Shown in pieces: positions 8,277-17,307 of a stretch of DNA of 62,030 bases (its first letter is position 1; each line of letters opens with the position of its first letter). A program made the translations under genes and the position numbers. This DNA is from Caryophanales bacterium UBA5603 (GTDB lineage: Bacteria; Bacillota_I; Bacilli_A; Izemoplasmatales; Hujiaoplasmataceae): assembly GCA_002424815.1 (NCBI GenBank), contig DILB01000014.1, positions 1 to 62,030 of the forward strand, read 5' to 3'. Under the pieces are notes generated by a model. The model was given only the letters and a program-made list of their open reading frames with translations, did no database searches and was not told the DNA's origin.

Positions 8277-8612
8277 ATGGAAGCTAAAGCAAGTGTAAAT
8301 ACCGTCAGAATCGCTCCTCGTAAAGTTGAATTGGTCATCAATTTGATCAGAGGGAAAAGTGTTGGTGAAGCCTATGCAATTCTCCGAGGAACACCAAGAG
8401 GAGCTACGCTCGTCGTTGAAAAACTGTTAAAATCTGCAGTTGCTAACGCTGAGCACAACTACCAACTTGACCAAAATAAGCTGTTCGTCAAAGAAATTTT
8501 TGTTGGCGCCGGCAAAACATTAAAAAGAATGCAACCGCGCTCACAAGGTCGCGGATTCGCAATCCTGAAACGCACAAGCCACATTTACATCACCGTGGCG
8601 GAAAGGGAATAG
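8277..8612 (+). CDS. rplV: Ribosomal protein L22
   Basis: A 111-residue L22 with the conserved VRIAPRKVELVINLIRGK start and the beta-hairpin near RMQPRSQGRG that reaches into the exit tunnel, where macrolide-resistance changes arise in other bacteria. The hairpin looks intact. GGAGGAG precedes the ATG; 14 bases separate it from rpsS. Confidence 0.97.
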   Translation: MEAKASVNTVRIAPRKVELVINLIRGKSVGEAYAILRGTPRGATLVVEKLLKSAVANAEHNYQLDQNKLFVKEIFVGAGKTLKRMQPRSQGRGFAILKRTSHIYITVAERE

Positions 8613-8626
8613 GAGGGAACTAATCA

Positions 8627-9274
8627 ATGGGACAAAAAGTCAGTCCAATCGGACTTAGAATCGGCATCATCCTCGACTGGGAATCCAGATGGTATGCAGA
8701 CAAAAAAGATGTTGCAGATTTATTACTCGAAGATTTAAAAATTCGTTCCTTACTCTATGATCTTTATAAGAATGCCAGTGTTTCTAAAATTGAAATTGAA
8801 CGTTCAAAATCAAGAGTTATCATTACCGTTAACACAGCTAAACCCGGCATGGTTATCGGTCGCGATGGCGCAACGAAAAATGCAGTCGTTGAAAAATTGA
8901 AATCACTGTCAAAAAAAGAAGTATTCTTAAATATCGTGGAAATTAAACATCCCGAACTTGATGCCAAACTAGTTGCAGAAAGTATTGCTCAACAACTTGA
9001 AAACCGCGCTTCATTCAGACGCGTTCAAAAAGTTGCTATTCAACGCGCTCTCAAAACTGGTGCTAAAGGTTGCAAGACATTGATTTCTGGACGTTTGGCT
9101 GGAGCCGAAATCGCAAGAAGTGAAGGCTACAGCGAAGGAAATGTACCTTTACATACCCTTAGAGCCAATATCGATTATGCTTTGGCCGAAGCAAAAACGA
9201 CTTATGGTAAACTTGGCGTAAAAGTATGGATCTACAAAGGTGAAATCCTTCCAGCTAAGAAGGAGGCCAAATAA
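8627..9274 (+). CDS. rpsC: Ribosomal protein S3
   Basis: A 215-residue S3. The N-terminal GQKVSPIGLRIGI signature is followed by a KH domain with the GRDG loop (GMVIGRDGATK) and the C-terminal S3 domain. It lines the mRNA entry channel and contributes to helicase activity of the ribosome. The Shine-Dalgarno of rplP lies within its last codons. Confidence 0.97.
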   Translation: MGQKVSPIGLRIGIILDWESRWYADKKDVADLLLEDLKIRSLLYDLYKNASVSKIEIERSKSRVIITVNTAKPGMVIGRDGATKNAVVEKLKSLSKKEVFLNIVEIKHPELDAKLVAESIAQQLENRASFRRVQKVAIQRALKTGAKGCKTLISGRLAGAEIARSEGYSEGNVPLHTLRANIDYALAEAKTTYGKLGVKVWIYKGEILPAKKEAK

Positions 9275-9276
9275 TC

Positions 9277-9708
9277 ATGTTAATGCCAAAAAGAACTAAA
9301 TTCCGCCGCCCTCATCGCGTAAGTTATGAAGGTAAGGCGAAAGGCGGCACCGAAATCGCTTTTGGTGATTACGGGCTTGTTGCTTTAGAAGGCGCATGGA
9401 TTACCGCTCGTCAAATCGAAGCTAGTCGTATCGCCATGACACGTTTTATGAAACGTGCCGGTCAAGTCTGGGTTAAAATATTCCCACATTTGGCTAAAAC
9501 AAAAAAACCAATGGAAGTCCGAATGGGTTCTGGTAAAGGAGCTCCGGATGATTGGGTTGCTGTTGTTAAAGAAGGACTTATCCTCTTTGAAATAGCGGGT
9601 GTTCCAGAAGATGTCGCCAAAGAAGCTTTGCGTTTGGCATCTTATAAACTCCCAATTAAAACAAAGTTTGTCAAGAAAGTGAGTGGAGATGCCAATGTTG
9701 CACGTTAG
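9277..9708 (+). CDS. rplP: Ribosomal protein L16
   Basis: A 143-residue L16 starting MLMPKRTKFRRPHR, the standard bacterial start, with the MRMGSGKGAP-type loop that contacts the A-site tRNA. AAGGAGG in the end of rpsC serves as its ribosome binding site. Two bases after rpsC, and its 3' end overlaps the rpmC start by 14 bases. Confidence 0.97.
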   Translation: MLMPKRTKFRRPHRVSYEGKAKGGTEIAFGDYGLVALEGAWITARQIEASRIAMTRFMKRAGQVWVKIFPHLAKTKKPMEVRMGSGKGAPDDWVAVVKEGLILFEIAGVPEDVAKEALRLASYKLPIKTKFVKKVSGDANVAR

Positions 9709-9889
9709 CGAAATCCGCAAAATGGATTCGGAATCCATTTTGAATGAAATCGAAAACCTTAAAAAAGAATTGTTTGATTTGCGTTTCAAACACGCAACCG
9801 GCCAACTTGAAAACACCGCCCGCTTAAATGCTGTTAAAAAAACGATCGCTCGGATGAAAACAATTATGTCCGAACGGGACGTTGAATAG
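9695..9889 (+). CDS. rpmC: Ribosomal protein L29
   Basis: A 64-residue L29 with the usual two-helix pattern (EIRKMDSESILNEIENLKKELFDLRF, then RIARMKT-like segment). It lies by the tunnel exit next to L23. Of three in-frame starts (GTG 9683, ATG 9689, ATG 9695), 9695 gives the family length and has GGAG at 9685-9688. It overlaps rplP. Confidence 0.93.
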   Translation: MLHVSEIRKMDSESILNEIENLKKELFDLRFKHATGQLENTARLNAVKKTIARMKTIMSERDVE

Positions 9890-9899
9890 GAGGGTATTT

Positions 9900-10154
9900 A
9901 TGGAAGCCAATCAAAGAGTGTTCACAGGGACCGTCGTTTCTACAAAGAATGACAAATCCATCACGGTTTTAGTCACAACTTACAAGAAACACGCATTATA
10001 TAACAAACGTGTCATTTCGTCGAAAAAATTCCACGCTCACGATGAACTTAACACCGCTAAAACTGGCGATGTTGTTAAAATCATCGAGTGCCGTCCGATT
10101 TCCAGAACGAAACGTTTCCGTTTAGTTGAAATTGTAGATCAAAAGAATCTATAA
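9900..10154 (+). CDS. rpsQ: Ribosomal protein S17
   Basis: An 84-residue OB-fold protein with the S17 features RVFTGTVVSTKNDKSITV and the GDVV-x2-IECRPISRTKRF block. It is a primary binder of 16S rRNA. ATG 9900 follows TAGGAGGG; an in-frame TTG at 9882 inside rpmC is rejected. Confidence 0.96.
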   Translation: MEANQRVFTGTVVSTKNDKSITVLVTTYKKHALYNKRVISSKKFHAHDELNTAKTGDVVKIIECRPISRTKRFRLVEIVDQKNL

Positions 10155-10178
10155 TGCGGGCTGAAGGAGGAGAACATT

Positions 10179-10547
10179 ATGATACAACAAGAATCTAGAT
10201 TGAAGATTGCGGATAACTCCGGTGCCCGTGAAATTCTAACCATTAAAGTTTTGGGCGGCACGAGCCGCAAATACGCCAATATTGGCGACATCATCATCGC
10301 TACCGTGAAATTTGCCACTCCCGGCGGCTTGGTGAAAAAAGGTGAAGTTGTCAAAGCTGTCATCGTAAGAACCAAAAGAGGACTTCGCCGTCCCGATGGT
10401 TCATATATCAAATTTGACGATAACGCAGCTGTCATCATTAAAGATGATAAGAGTCCCAAGGGCACACGTATCTTTGGACCGGTAGCGCGCGAATTGAGAG
10501 AAGCCGAATTCACGAAAATTGTTTCGCTTGCTCCCGAAGTGTTGTAG
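10179..10547 (+). CDS. rplN: Ribosomal protein L14
   Basis: A 122-residue L14, exactly the standard length, opening MIQQESRLKIADNSGAREI and containing AVIVRTK and the FGPVARELRE end. It forms the intersubunit bridge with h14 and is the target of RsfS. GGAGGAG precedes the ATG. Confidence 0.97.
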   Translation: MIQQESRLKIADNSGAREILTIKVLGGTSRKYANIGDIIIATVKFATPGGLVKKGEVVKAVIVRTKRGLRRPDGSYIKFDDNAAVIIKDDKSPKGTRIFGPVARELREAEFTKIVSLAPEVL

Positions 10548-10559
10548 GAGGATATCATC

Positions 10560-10898
10560 ATGAACTTAAAAAAAGGCGATAAAGTAATTATCATTGCCGG
10601 TGCTGATAAAGGCAAACAAGGCACCATTTCCAAAGTCCTCAACAAATCTGAACGCGTTGTTTTAGATGGCGAAGGTCTTGGCAAAGTCAAGAAACATCTT
10701 AAACCTTCTCAAGCTAATCCCGATGGTGGAATCGTTGAACTCGACAGACCAATTCATGTCTCTAATGTCATGATCGTCGATCCAAAAACTAAAAAACCAT
10801 CTCGAATCGGTTATAAGACCATTACCAAAAAAGTTAAAAAACAAGAAGTACAAGAAGTCGTCCGATTTGCAAAAAAATCTGGCGAAATCATAGAATAG
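10560..10898 (+). CDS. rplX: Ribosomal protein L24
   Basis: A 112-residue L24 with an N-terminal KOW motif (GDKVIIIAGADKGKQGTI) and the KHLKPSQANPDGGI segment. It is one of two assembly initiators of the 50S subunit. It lies 12 bases after rplN with AGGAGG. Confidence 0.96.
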   Translation: MNLKKGDKVIIIAGADKGKQGTISKVLNKSERVVLDGEGLGKVKKHLKPSQANPDGGIVELDRPIHVSNVMIVDPKTKKPSRIGYKTITKKVKKQEVQEVVRFAKKSGEIIE

Positions 10899-10914
10899 TG
10901 AAGGGAGAATATTG

Positions 10915-11457
10915 ATGAACAGACTACAACAAATTTACAAGAGCGAAATCATTCCTGCTCTGTTGACAAAATTTAATTATTCTTCCGTCATGGAATGCCC
11001 AAAGATTAGCAAAATCGTTTTGAACATTGGTGCCGGTGATGCTGTTGCCAATCCAAAAGTTCTTGATGATGCGGTTAGTGAATTAGCACAAATCACTGGT
11101 CAAAAACCACTCGTGACACGCGCTAAGAAATCTATCGCAAACTTTAAACTTCGTGAAGACATGCCCATTGGCTGCAAAGTGACCCTTCGTGGCGATAGAA
11201 TGTATGACTTTTTCGATAAACTCGTCACCATCGCACTTCCTCGCGTTCGTGACTTCCGCGGTATCAATCCTAAAGGTTTTGATGGCCGTGGCAATTACAC
11301 CCTCGGAATCAAAGAACAACTCATTTTCCCAGAAATCAATTATGACAAAGTTAACAAAGTCCGCGGAATGGACATTGTTATTGTCACTACAGCGAAAACC
11401 GATCAGGAAGCATTCGAATTACTTAAGTTATTCGGAATGCCTTTCAGAAAGAATTAG
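10915..11457 (+). CDS. rplE: Ribosomal protein L5
   Basis: A 180-residue L5 with the core KIVLNIGAGDA and the FRGINPKGFDGRGNYTLGIKEQ block. It binds 5S rRNA and forms a bridge to S13. ATG 10915 follows AGGGAG at 7-base spacing; the TTG at 10912 is too close and is not used. Confidence 0.96.
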   Translation: MNRLQQIYKSEIIPALLTKFNYSSVMECPKISKIVLNIGAGDAVANPKVLDDAVSELAQITGQKPLVTRAKKSIANFKLREDMPIGCKVTLRGDRMYDFFDKLVTIALPRVRDFRGINPKGFDGRGNYTLGIKEQLIFPEINYDKVNKVRGMDIVIVTTAKTDQEAFELLKLFGMPFRKN

Positions 11458-11466
11458 GAGGATACC

Positions 11467-11652
11467 ATGGCTAAAACATCCATTAAAGTCAAACAAAAAC
11501 TCGGTAGCAAGTTTGCCGTAAGAGACTACACCAGATGTGAACGTTGCGGACGTCCTCACTCGGTATATCGCAAGTTTAAACTGTGCCGTATCTGCTTCCG
11601 TGAACTCGCCTACAAAGGTCAGATTCCCGGCGTCAGAAAAGCCAGTTGGTAA
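11467..11652 (+). CDS. rpsN: Ribosomal protein S14, zinc-binding type
   Basis: A 61-residue S14 of the short, zinc-containing form. The ligands are two C-x2-C pairs, CERC and CRIC, separated by 12 residues. S14 lies in the 30S head next to S10 and S19. The zinc form is typical for the spc operon of Gram-positive bacteria; a second zinc-free copy, if any, is outside this window. Confidence 0.97.
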   Translation: MAKTSIKVKQKLGSKFAVRDYTRCERCGRPHSVYRKFKLCRICFRELAYKGQIPGVRKASW

Positions 11653-11667
11653 TAAGGAGGCACTATT

Positions 11668-12066
11668 ATGGTTATGACCGATCCAATCGCAGATTTGCTT
11701 ACCAGAATCAGAAATGCGAATCAAATGAAACATGCAGTCGTGGAAATTCCGGCCTCGAAAATTAAAGTAGAGATTTTAAATGTTCTCAAGAGCGAAGGCT
11801 ATATCACTGATTTCACAGTGGTTAATTCCGGTGTTCAAGGAACAATTAAAGTTACATTGAAATATCTTTTAAATAACGAAAGAGCGGTTAGAGGATTAAA
11901 AAGAATCTCCAAACCAGGTCTTCGCGTTTATGCAAAAACTGACGAAATGCCACGGGTATTGAACGGCCTAGGCATCGCCATTGTTTCGACATCTCAAGGC
12001 ATTATGACCGATAGAGAAGCGAGAAAGAAACAAGTTGGCGGCGAAATTATCGCTTACGTTTGGTAA
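11668..12066 (+). CDS. rpsH: Ribosomal protein S8
   Basis: A 132-residue S8 beginning MVMTDPIADLLTRIRNAN and ending with the TSQGIMTDREARKKQVGGE signature. It is a central-domain 16S rRNA binder and the spc repressor in E. coli. AAGGAGG precedes ATG 11668. The 54-base gap to rplF is the longest in this part of the operon. Confidence 0.97.
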   Translation: MVMTDPIADLLTRIRNANQMKHAVVEIPASKIKVEILNVLKSEGYITDFTVVNSGVQGTIKVTLKYLLNNERAVRGLKRISKPGLRVYAKTDEMPRVLNGLGIAIVSTSQGIMTDREARKKQVGGEIIAYVW

Positions 12067-12120
12067 CAATTAACGGTTCAAAAAACACAAAAGACGATTA
12101 TTTGGAGGTGCAAGAAAGAT

Positions 12121-12666
12121 ATGAGTCGTGTTGGTAGACTAGCAATTCAATTGCCTGCCGGCGTCGCTGTGACATTAGGTGAACACAACCATGTCACTGT
12201 CAAAGGGCCAAAAGGCACGTTGGAATATACATTCCACAAAGATATCACGATTGCTTCCGCTCATAATGAAATTTCTGTAACCCGACCATCAGATTCACTC
12301 GCACACCGCGCTCTTCATGGAACAACGCGTGCGCTCTTGAATAACATGGTTAAAGGTGTAACTGAAGGGTACGAAAAAGTCCTAGACATCAAAGGTGTCG
12401 GATATCGTGCTTCATTAAAGGATAGCAAAACTCTCGTTGTCAACGTTGGATTCTCAAATCCAGTTGAAGTTCCGATTCCTGCGGGAATCACCGTTGAAAT
12501 ACCGATTAATACAGAAGTTCGCATCAAAGGAATTGACAAGCAATTGGTCGGAGAATTTACAGCTTACGTTCGCAAGATTCGCGAACCTGAACCTTATCAA
12601 GGTAAAGGTATTCGTTATCGTGGCGAATTCGTACGTCGTAAGGAAGGGAAAACTGCTAAGAAGTAG
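12121..12666 (+). CDS. rplF: Ribosomal protein L6
   Basis: A 181-residue L6 made of two similar domains, with the C-terminal signature PEPYQGKGIRYRGE. It stands at the factor-binding site near the sarcin-ricin loop. TTGGAGGTG lies 12 bases before the ATG. Confidence 0.97.
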   Translation: MSRVGRLAIQLPAGVAVTLGEHNHVTVKGPKGTLEYTFHKDITIASAHNEISVTRPSDSLAHRALHGTTRALLNNMVKGVTEGYEKVLDIKGVGYRASLKDSKTLVVNVGFSNPVEVPIPAGITVEIPINTEVRIKGIDKQLVGEFTAYVRKIREPEPYQGKGIRYRGEFVRRKEGKTAKK

Positions 12667-12683
12667 CAGATTGGTGAAAAGAT

Positions 12684-13040
12684 ATGTTTAAACCAGTTGA
12701 TAAAAATGCTCAACGTCTGAAAAGACATGGCAGATCCAGAGTCCATCTGAGCGGAACAGCCGCCAGACCACGTCTGAATGTTTTCCGTTCCAACAAAGGC
12801 ATCTATTGTCAAATTATCGACGATGTTGCCCAAGTAACATTGGTCAGCGCTTCTTCACTCGATATCAAAGAAGTGAACGGCGGAAACGTCCTAGGCGCAA
12901 CTGCTGTTGGCAAGTTAATTGCTGAAAGAGCATTAGCGAAAGGCATCACAACCGTTGTTTTCGACCGTGGCGGATACATCTACCATGGCAGAGTCAAAGC
13001 ATTAGCCGAGGCTGCTCGTGAAGCAGGCTTGGAATTCTAA
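12684..13040 (+). CDS. rplR: Ribosomal protein L18
   Basis: A 118-residue L18 with the RPRLNVFRSNKGIYCQIIDD core and the C-terminal VFDRGGYIYHGRVKALAEAAREAGL. It binds 5S rRNA with L5. The Shine-Dalgarno is weak compared with its neighbours (GGTGA), so coupling to rplF may help its translation. Confidence 0.96.
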   Translation: MFKPVDKNAQRLKRHGRSRVHLSGTAARPRLNVFRSNKGIYCQIIDDVAQVTLVSASSLDIKEVNGGNVLGATAVGKLIAERALAKGITTVVFDRGGYIYHGRVKALAEAAREAGLEF

Positions 13041-13056
13041 TGGAGGAGGTTAACCA

Positions 13057-13614
13057 ATGCAATCAGAGAATGTAAGAGACGGAAGAGATTCAAAAAGACC
13101 GTCCAATAAAAATTTTAAAGAACGTAAAAAAGAAGAAAAACTCTACGATGAAAAAGTTGTTTCGATTGGCCGCGTAACGAAAGTTGTTAAAGGCGGAAGA
13201 CGTTTCAGCTTTGCTGCTCTCGTCGTTGTCGGTGACCGTAATGGTAATGTCGGCTTTGGAACCGGAAAAGCAAGTGAAGTTCCAGATGCCATCAAAAAAG
13301 GTATCGAAGATGCCAAGAAAAATATCGTCAGAGTTCCACTTAACGGAACCACTGTTCCCCACGATGCTCTCGGTCGTTTCGGCGCTGCGAAAGTTTATAT
13401 TCGTCCAGCCGTCGAAGGTACGGGTATCATTGCCGGTGGACCTGTCCGTGCTGTATTAGAATTAGCTGGCGTTCAAGACGTATTAAGCAAATCCCTCGGC
13501 TCAAACACCCCTATCAATATGGTTAGAGCAACGATGGCTGGATTGCTTTCAATGCGGAATGTTGACACGGTTGCTAAAACACGCGGTTTGACTTCCGAGG
13601 AGGTCGTCAAATAA
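13057..13614 (+). CDS. rpsE: Ribosomal protein S5
   Basis: A 185-residue S5. After a charged N-terminal tail come the dsRNA-binding-like S5 domain (VVKGGRRFSFAALVVVGD) and the C-terminal domain with KSLGSNTPINMVRAT. It controls decoding fidelity and holds the spectinomycin site (the KGGRRF loop looks wild type). Its last base is the first base of the rpmD start codon. Confidence 0.97.
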   Translation: MQSENVRDGRDSKRPSNKNFKERKKEEKLYDEKVVSIGRVTKVVKGGRRFSFAALVVVGDRNGNVGFGTGKASEVPDAIKKGIEDAKKNIVRVPLNGTTVPHDALGRFGAAKVYIRPAVEGTGIIAGGPVRAVLELAGVQDVLSKSLGSNTPINMVRATMAGLLSMRNVDTVAKTRGLTSEEVVK

Positions 13615-13799
13615 TGGCTAAATTACAAGTGACTTTGGTTAAAAGTACCATTGGCCATAAGCCAAATCAATTGAAAACAATTAAAGCTTTAGGCTTGACC
13701 AACAAAATCAGTTCAACCGTTCTTAAAGAGGACAATGAATCGATTCGTGGGATGATCAACACCGTTGCCCATCTGGTCAAGGTTGAAGAAGTGAAGTAG
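13614..13799 (+). CDS. rpmD: Ribosomal protein L30
   Basis: A 61-residue L30 with the family pattern VTLVKSTIGHKPNQLKTIKALGL and RGMINTVAHLV. It starts on the last base of the rpsE stop (TAATG), with GAGGAGG inside rpsE as ribosome binding site. Confidence 0.96.
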   Translation: MAKLQVTLVKSTIGHKPNQLKTIKALGLTNKISSTVLKEDNESIRGMINTVAHLVKVEEVK

Positions 13800-13810
13800 G
13801 AGGCCTTAAC

Positions 13811-14251
13811 ATGAAATTACAAGCATTGCAAGCTGTCGAAGGCGCTTTACATTCTAAAAAACGCGTTGGCCGTGGTACCAGCAGTGGTAACGGCAAAACC
13901 GCCGGCCGCGGTACAAAGGGTCAAAATTCCCGTACTGGTGGAGGCGTCAGACTCGGTTTTGAAGGTGGACAAACTCCTTTATTCAAACGTCTTCCAAAAC
14001 GTGGCTTTACTAATTTCTTCCGTGTTGAATTCTCCATTATTAACGTCATGGATTTGAATTCTTACGCTGAAGGTACCGTCATTACTCCTGAATTATTACT
14101 GAAAGACGGAAAGATCAAAAGTGTCGGAAACGGAATCAAAGTTTTGGGCAAAGGCTCACTCAATGTTAAACTTACGGTTCAAGCACATAAATTTTCTTCG
14201 TCAGCGAAAGCAATCATTGAAGCTGCTGGTGGAACGATTGAGGTGATTTAA
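13811..14251 (+). CDS. rplO: Ribosomal protein L15
   Basis: A 146-residue L15 with the glycine-rich, basic N-terminal extension (RVGRGTSSGNGKTAGRGTKGQ) that threads through 23S rRNA and a globular C-terminal domain. It is followed after two bases by secY, the usual arrangement. Confidence 0.97.
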   Translation: MKLQALQAVEGALHSKKRVGRGTSSGNGKTAGRGTKGQNSRTGGGVRLGFEGGQTPLFKRLPKRGFTNFFRVEFSIINVMDLNSYAEGTVITPELLLKDGKIKSVGNGIKVLGKGSLNVKLTVQAHKFSSSAKAIIEAAGGTIEVI

Positions 14252-14253
14252 CA

Positions 14254-15624
14254 GTGGAAACTTTAAAGAGAGTACTTAAGAATAAAGACATCCTTAAAAA
14301 AATCGGATTTACTTTATTGGCCTTTCTAGTTTTCAAACTGTTAACTTACGTTACCATGCCACTAATTGACTCTTCTGCTCTAGCAGATTTGTTTGATAAT
14401 AGCGGATTCCTTGGTATCGTCAACTCTATCAGTGGTGATGCTTTACGTAATTACTCGATCATCGCCTTGGGTATTAGTCCTTACATTACCGCTTCTATCG
14501 TTATCCAACTCCTTCAAATGGATATCATTCCCGTTTTGAAAGAATGGAGCGAAGAGGGTGAAGTCGGCAGACAAAAAACAAGTCGTCTAACACGTTATAT
14601 CGCCATCGGACTTGCATTTGTTCAAGCTTTGGCTATGACTTTTGCTTTTCATTCATCTCAAGCGTCGTTATTTGAATTTGGTGTTGCTGACTGGGCAACG
14701 GCCGGCGGTCGTAATTTGTGGTTCTTTGTTTATGTGTACATTGCTATCGTTTTGACGGCAGGAACAGCATTTATGATTTGGTTAGCTGATCAGATTACCC
14801 TTCGTGGTATCGGAAACGGTTCATCAATGCTCATCGTCGCTGGTATCGTTATCTCTTTCCCAGGAACGATTACATCATTAATTCAATATTACGTAACTGA
14901 CCCCAATGGCGTTTTAGATTCTGTTTATTCAGGTCAAGGCGAATGGAATGGTTATTTGTTTTTCGGTGTCAGCATTCTAATGTTCATCCTTGTTTTGGTG
15001 GGCGTTACTTATATGCAAGGTGCTGTTCGCAAAGTTCCTATCCAATACGCAAATCGTCCAGCGGGCTCAAAGTTTTCTGGTAAATCGGAATCGAATTTAC
15101 CGATTAAATTGAATACAGCGAACGTTATTCCAGTCATTTTTGCTTCTATTTTGTTGAGTTTACCTTCAACAATCTTCAATTACATTAATTGGGGCAGTTC
15201 AAGTGGATCGACGACAGCACAAAACTGGATTAATCAGATTTTCGCTTACGATCAACCCATCGGATTTGCACTTTATATTCTTTTGGTTCTCGTATTCACA
15301 TTCTTCTATTCGTTCATCTTAGTTAAACCGGAACAAATCGCTGAAAACTTACAAAAACAAAATGCATACATTCCAGGCGTGAGACCGGGACTTGAAACCG
15401 AATCCTACATCACGAAAACACTGTTTAGAGTGACTATCATCGGTGCGTTATACTTAGTTGTTATCGCTTCGCTACCAATCATTACTTCCATGGTTCTGGG
15501 ACATTCCTATGCACAAATCGGGGGAACCTCACTGCTGATTATCGTCGGTGTGGCTTTGGAAACAGCGAAACAGATCGAAACCGATACGAAAGAAAAAACG
15601 TATGCAGGTTTCATGAGACAATAA
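14254..15624 (+). CDS. secY: Preprotein translocase channel SecY
   Basis: A 456-residue polytopic membrane protein, the channel of the Sec translocon, which exports proteins with SecA and inserts membrane proteins with SRP/FtsY. It shows the plug and second helix region (NYSIIALGISPYITASIVIQLL) and the cytoplasmic loops with VPIQYANRPAG and the QKQNAYIPGVRPG signature before TM10. About ten membrane segments can be recognised. It is somewhat longer than the roughly 430 residues usual in Bacillus. GTG start with GAGGTGAT upstream, inside rplO. SecE is encoded at 45742. Confidence 0.97.
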   Translation: METLKRVLKNKDILKKIGFTLLAFLVFKLLTYVTMPLIDSSALADLFDNSGFLGIVNSISGDALRNYSIIALGISPYITASIVIQLLQMDIIPVLKEWSEEGEVGRQKTSRLTRYIAIGLAFVQALAMTFAFHSSQASLFEFGVADWATAGGRNLWFFVYVYIAIVLTAGTAFMIWLADQITLRGIGNGSSMLIVAGIVISFPGTITSLIQYYVTDPNGVLDSVYSGQGEWNGYLFFGVSILMFILVLVGVTYMQGAVRKVPIQYANRPAGSKFSGKSESNLPIKLNTANVIPVIFASILLSLPSTIFNYINWGSSSGSTTAQNWINQIFAYDQPIGFALYILLVLVFTFFYSFILVKPEQIAENLQKQNAYIPGVRPGLETESYITKTLFRVTIIGALYLVVIASLPIITSMVLGHSYAQIGGTSLLIIVGVALETAKQIETDTKEKTYAGFMRQ

Positions 15625-15630
15625 CCTTCC

Positions 15631-16293
15631 ATGATGAACTTGTTGATTATGGGAAAACCAGGCGCAGGTAAAGGCACACAATCAGAACGATTGCTTCGCC
15701 ATTATCGCTTACAACATATTTCCACTGGGAATATATACCGTGAAGAGATTTTGAAAGGTTCGCCAATCGGAATCGAAGCAAATAAATATATTTCCAGAGG
15801 GGAATTGGTGCCTGATGATTTGACCAACAACATCGTAAAAAATATTCTACAGTCAGGGGATTTTCCAAACGGGTTTATGCTTGACGGATACCCCCGTACC
15901 AAAGCCCAAGCGGTTGCTCTTGACGAAATGCTCAAGACCAATGGCATGTCATTAAAAGCGGTCATCAATGTCGATGTCAACGATCAAGTGCTTCTTGAAC
16001 GAATGGCAGGACGTCGTGTCTGCCCAAACTGTAATGCCACATATCATATCAAGAATCATCCCCCCAGAATTCAAAACATCTGCGATGTATGTCAATCTAA
16101 ACTCATACAACGCGCGGATGATCTTGAGGAATCGGTTTTAAACCGACTCCGTATTTATAATGAAAAGACCAAACCTTTACTAGACTATTACCGTCATAAA
16201 CATCTCTTAATGGTGATTGACGGAGTCAGATCCTCTGATGAAGTCTTCAATGACATCATTGGGAAACTAGGTGAGTATGATGGTCACCATTAA
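15631..16293 (+). CDS. adk: Adenylate kinase, zinc-LID type
   Basis: A 220-residue kinase converting ATP + AMP to 2 ADP. The P-loop GKPGAGKGTQ is at about residues 8-17, the AMP-binding DGYPRT near the middle, and the LID domain carries two C-x2-C pairs (CPNC, CDVC) that bind structural zinc, as in Gram-positive adenylate kinases. There is no strong Shine-Dalgarno; two adjacent ATGs (15631, 15634) lie 7 bases after secY, suggesting translational coupling. Its end overlaps map by 14 bases. Confidence 0.96.
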   Translation: MMNLLIMGKPGAGKGTQSERLLRHYRLQHISTGNIYREEILKGSPIGIEANKYISRGELVPDDLTNNIVKNILQSGDFPNGFMLDGYPRTKAQAVALDEMLKTNGMSLKAVINVDVNDQVLLERMAGRRVCPNCNATYHIKNHPPRIQNICDVCQSKLIQRADDLEESVLNRLRIYNEKTKPLLDYYRHKHLLMVIDGVRSSDEVFNDIIGKLGEYDGHH

Positions 16294-17029
16294 GTCGGAA
16301 AGAGAAATATTACTTATGAAGGAAGCGGGGAAGATTGTTGCCCTTGCTCACGCAGAAGTCGCCAAGCATATCAAACCTGGCGTTTCAACGTATGAATTGG
16401 ACCAAATTGTTGAAAAAACAATTTTATCCTATGGAGCTATCCCGTCATTTAAAAATTATAATGGGTTCCCCGCCAGTTCATGTATTTCTTTAAACGATGC
16501 CGTAGTTCATGGTATTCCGACCAAGCAGCAAACCCTGAAATCAGGGGATATTGTCTCGGTTGATATCGGAGCTATCCATAAAAATTATCATGGCGATTCA
16601 GCCTGGACTTATGCTTGTGGAGATGTATCTGATGTTGCCAAACACCTGATGAAAGTTACTGAGGAAAGTTTATTTGTTGGACTTGAAAATGCAAAAGCAG
16701 GTGCTCGGTTATCCGATATCTCGCACGCGATACAAGTCTATGCAGAAACACATGGATGTTCTGTTGTTCGTGAATTTGTCGGTCATGGTATTGGCAAAGT
16801 TATGCACGAAGATCCTCAAATTCCCAATTTTGGACTTCCCGGTCGTGGAATCACACTTCGTCCTGGTATGACCTTAGCCATTGAACCGATGATCAATGCA
16901 GGTCGACCCGAAGTTAAAATACTACCTGACGGCTGGACAACACTGACACAAGATGGCAGCTTGAGCGCACACTACGAACATACAGTTCTCATTACCGAAA
17001 GCGGTTATGAGATACTGACAAAGATTTAA
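16280..17029 (+). CDS. map: Methionine aminopeptidase, type I
   Basis: A 249-residue metalloprotease that removes the N-terminal Met from new proteins. It has the pita-bread fold with the metal ligands in the expected order: Asp in VSVDIG, Asp in HGDSAWT, His in GHGIGKVMHEDP, Glu in AIEPMI and Glu near HYEHTV. ATG 16280 is preferred because AGGTGA lies at the right distance and the N-terminus then aligns with Bacillus Map; an upstream GTG (16271) and ATG (16277) are possible. It overlaps adk by 14 bases. Confidence 0.95.
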   Translation: MVTIKSEREILLMKEAGKIVALAHAEVAKHIKPGVSTYELDQIVEKTILSYGAIPSFKNYNGFPASSCISLNDAVVHGIPTKQQTLKSGDIVSVDIGAIHKNYHGDSAWTYACGDVSDVAKHLMKVTEESLFVGLENAKAGARLSDISHAIQVYAETHGCSVVREFVGHGIGKVMHEDPQIPNFGLPGRGITLRPGMTLAIEPMINAGRPEVKILPDGWTTLTQDGSLSAHYEHTVLITESGYEILTKI

Positions 17030-17041
17030 AGGAGAGATTCG

Positions 17042-17263
17042 ATGGCAAAAAAAGATGATGTAATCGAAATGATGGGAACGGTTGTGGAAGTACTTCCCAA
17101 TGCCCAGTTCATAATCGAGTTGGAAATCGGACATCGGATTATTGGACACGTTTCTGGTAAAATCCGTATGCATTACATACGCATTTTACCAGGTGATAAG
17201 GTCAAGGTTGAACTTTCAACCTATGATTTAACACGTGGACGTATCACATATCGCATTAATTAA
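17042..17263 (+). CDS. infA: Translation initiation factor IF-1
   Basis: A 73-residue OB-fold protein with KKDDVIEMMGTVVEVLPNA at the start and RITYRI at the end. IF-1 occupies the A site of the 30S subunit during initiation. Standard position between map and rpmJ. AAGGAGAG precedes the ATG. Confidence 0.96.
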   Translation: MAKKDDVIEMMGTVVEVLPNAQFIIELEIGHRIIGHVSGKIRMHYIRILPGDKVKVELSTYDLTRGRITYRIN

Positions 17264-17307
17264 TAAAATATAGATATTAACCGAAAACCTACAGGGAGGT
17301 AAATGGT

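Noticed and set aside
9385..9816. A 143-residue minus-strand frame in rplP-rpmC
   Set aside because: Antisense to L16 and L29 with no start signal.
10139..10690. A 183-residue open frame on the minus strand across rplN-rplX
   Set aside because: It lies wholly antisense to two certain ribosomal genes, has no Shine-Dalgarno and no recognisable domain; it is a frame shadow.
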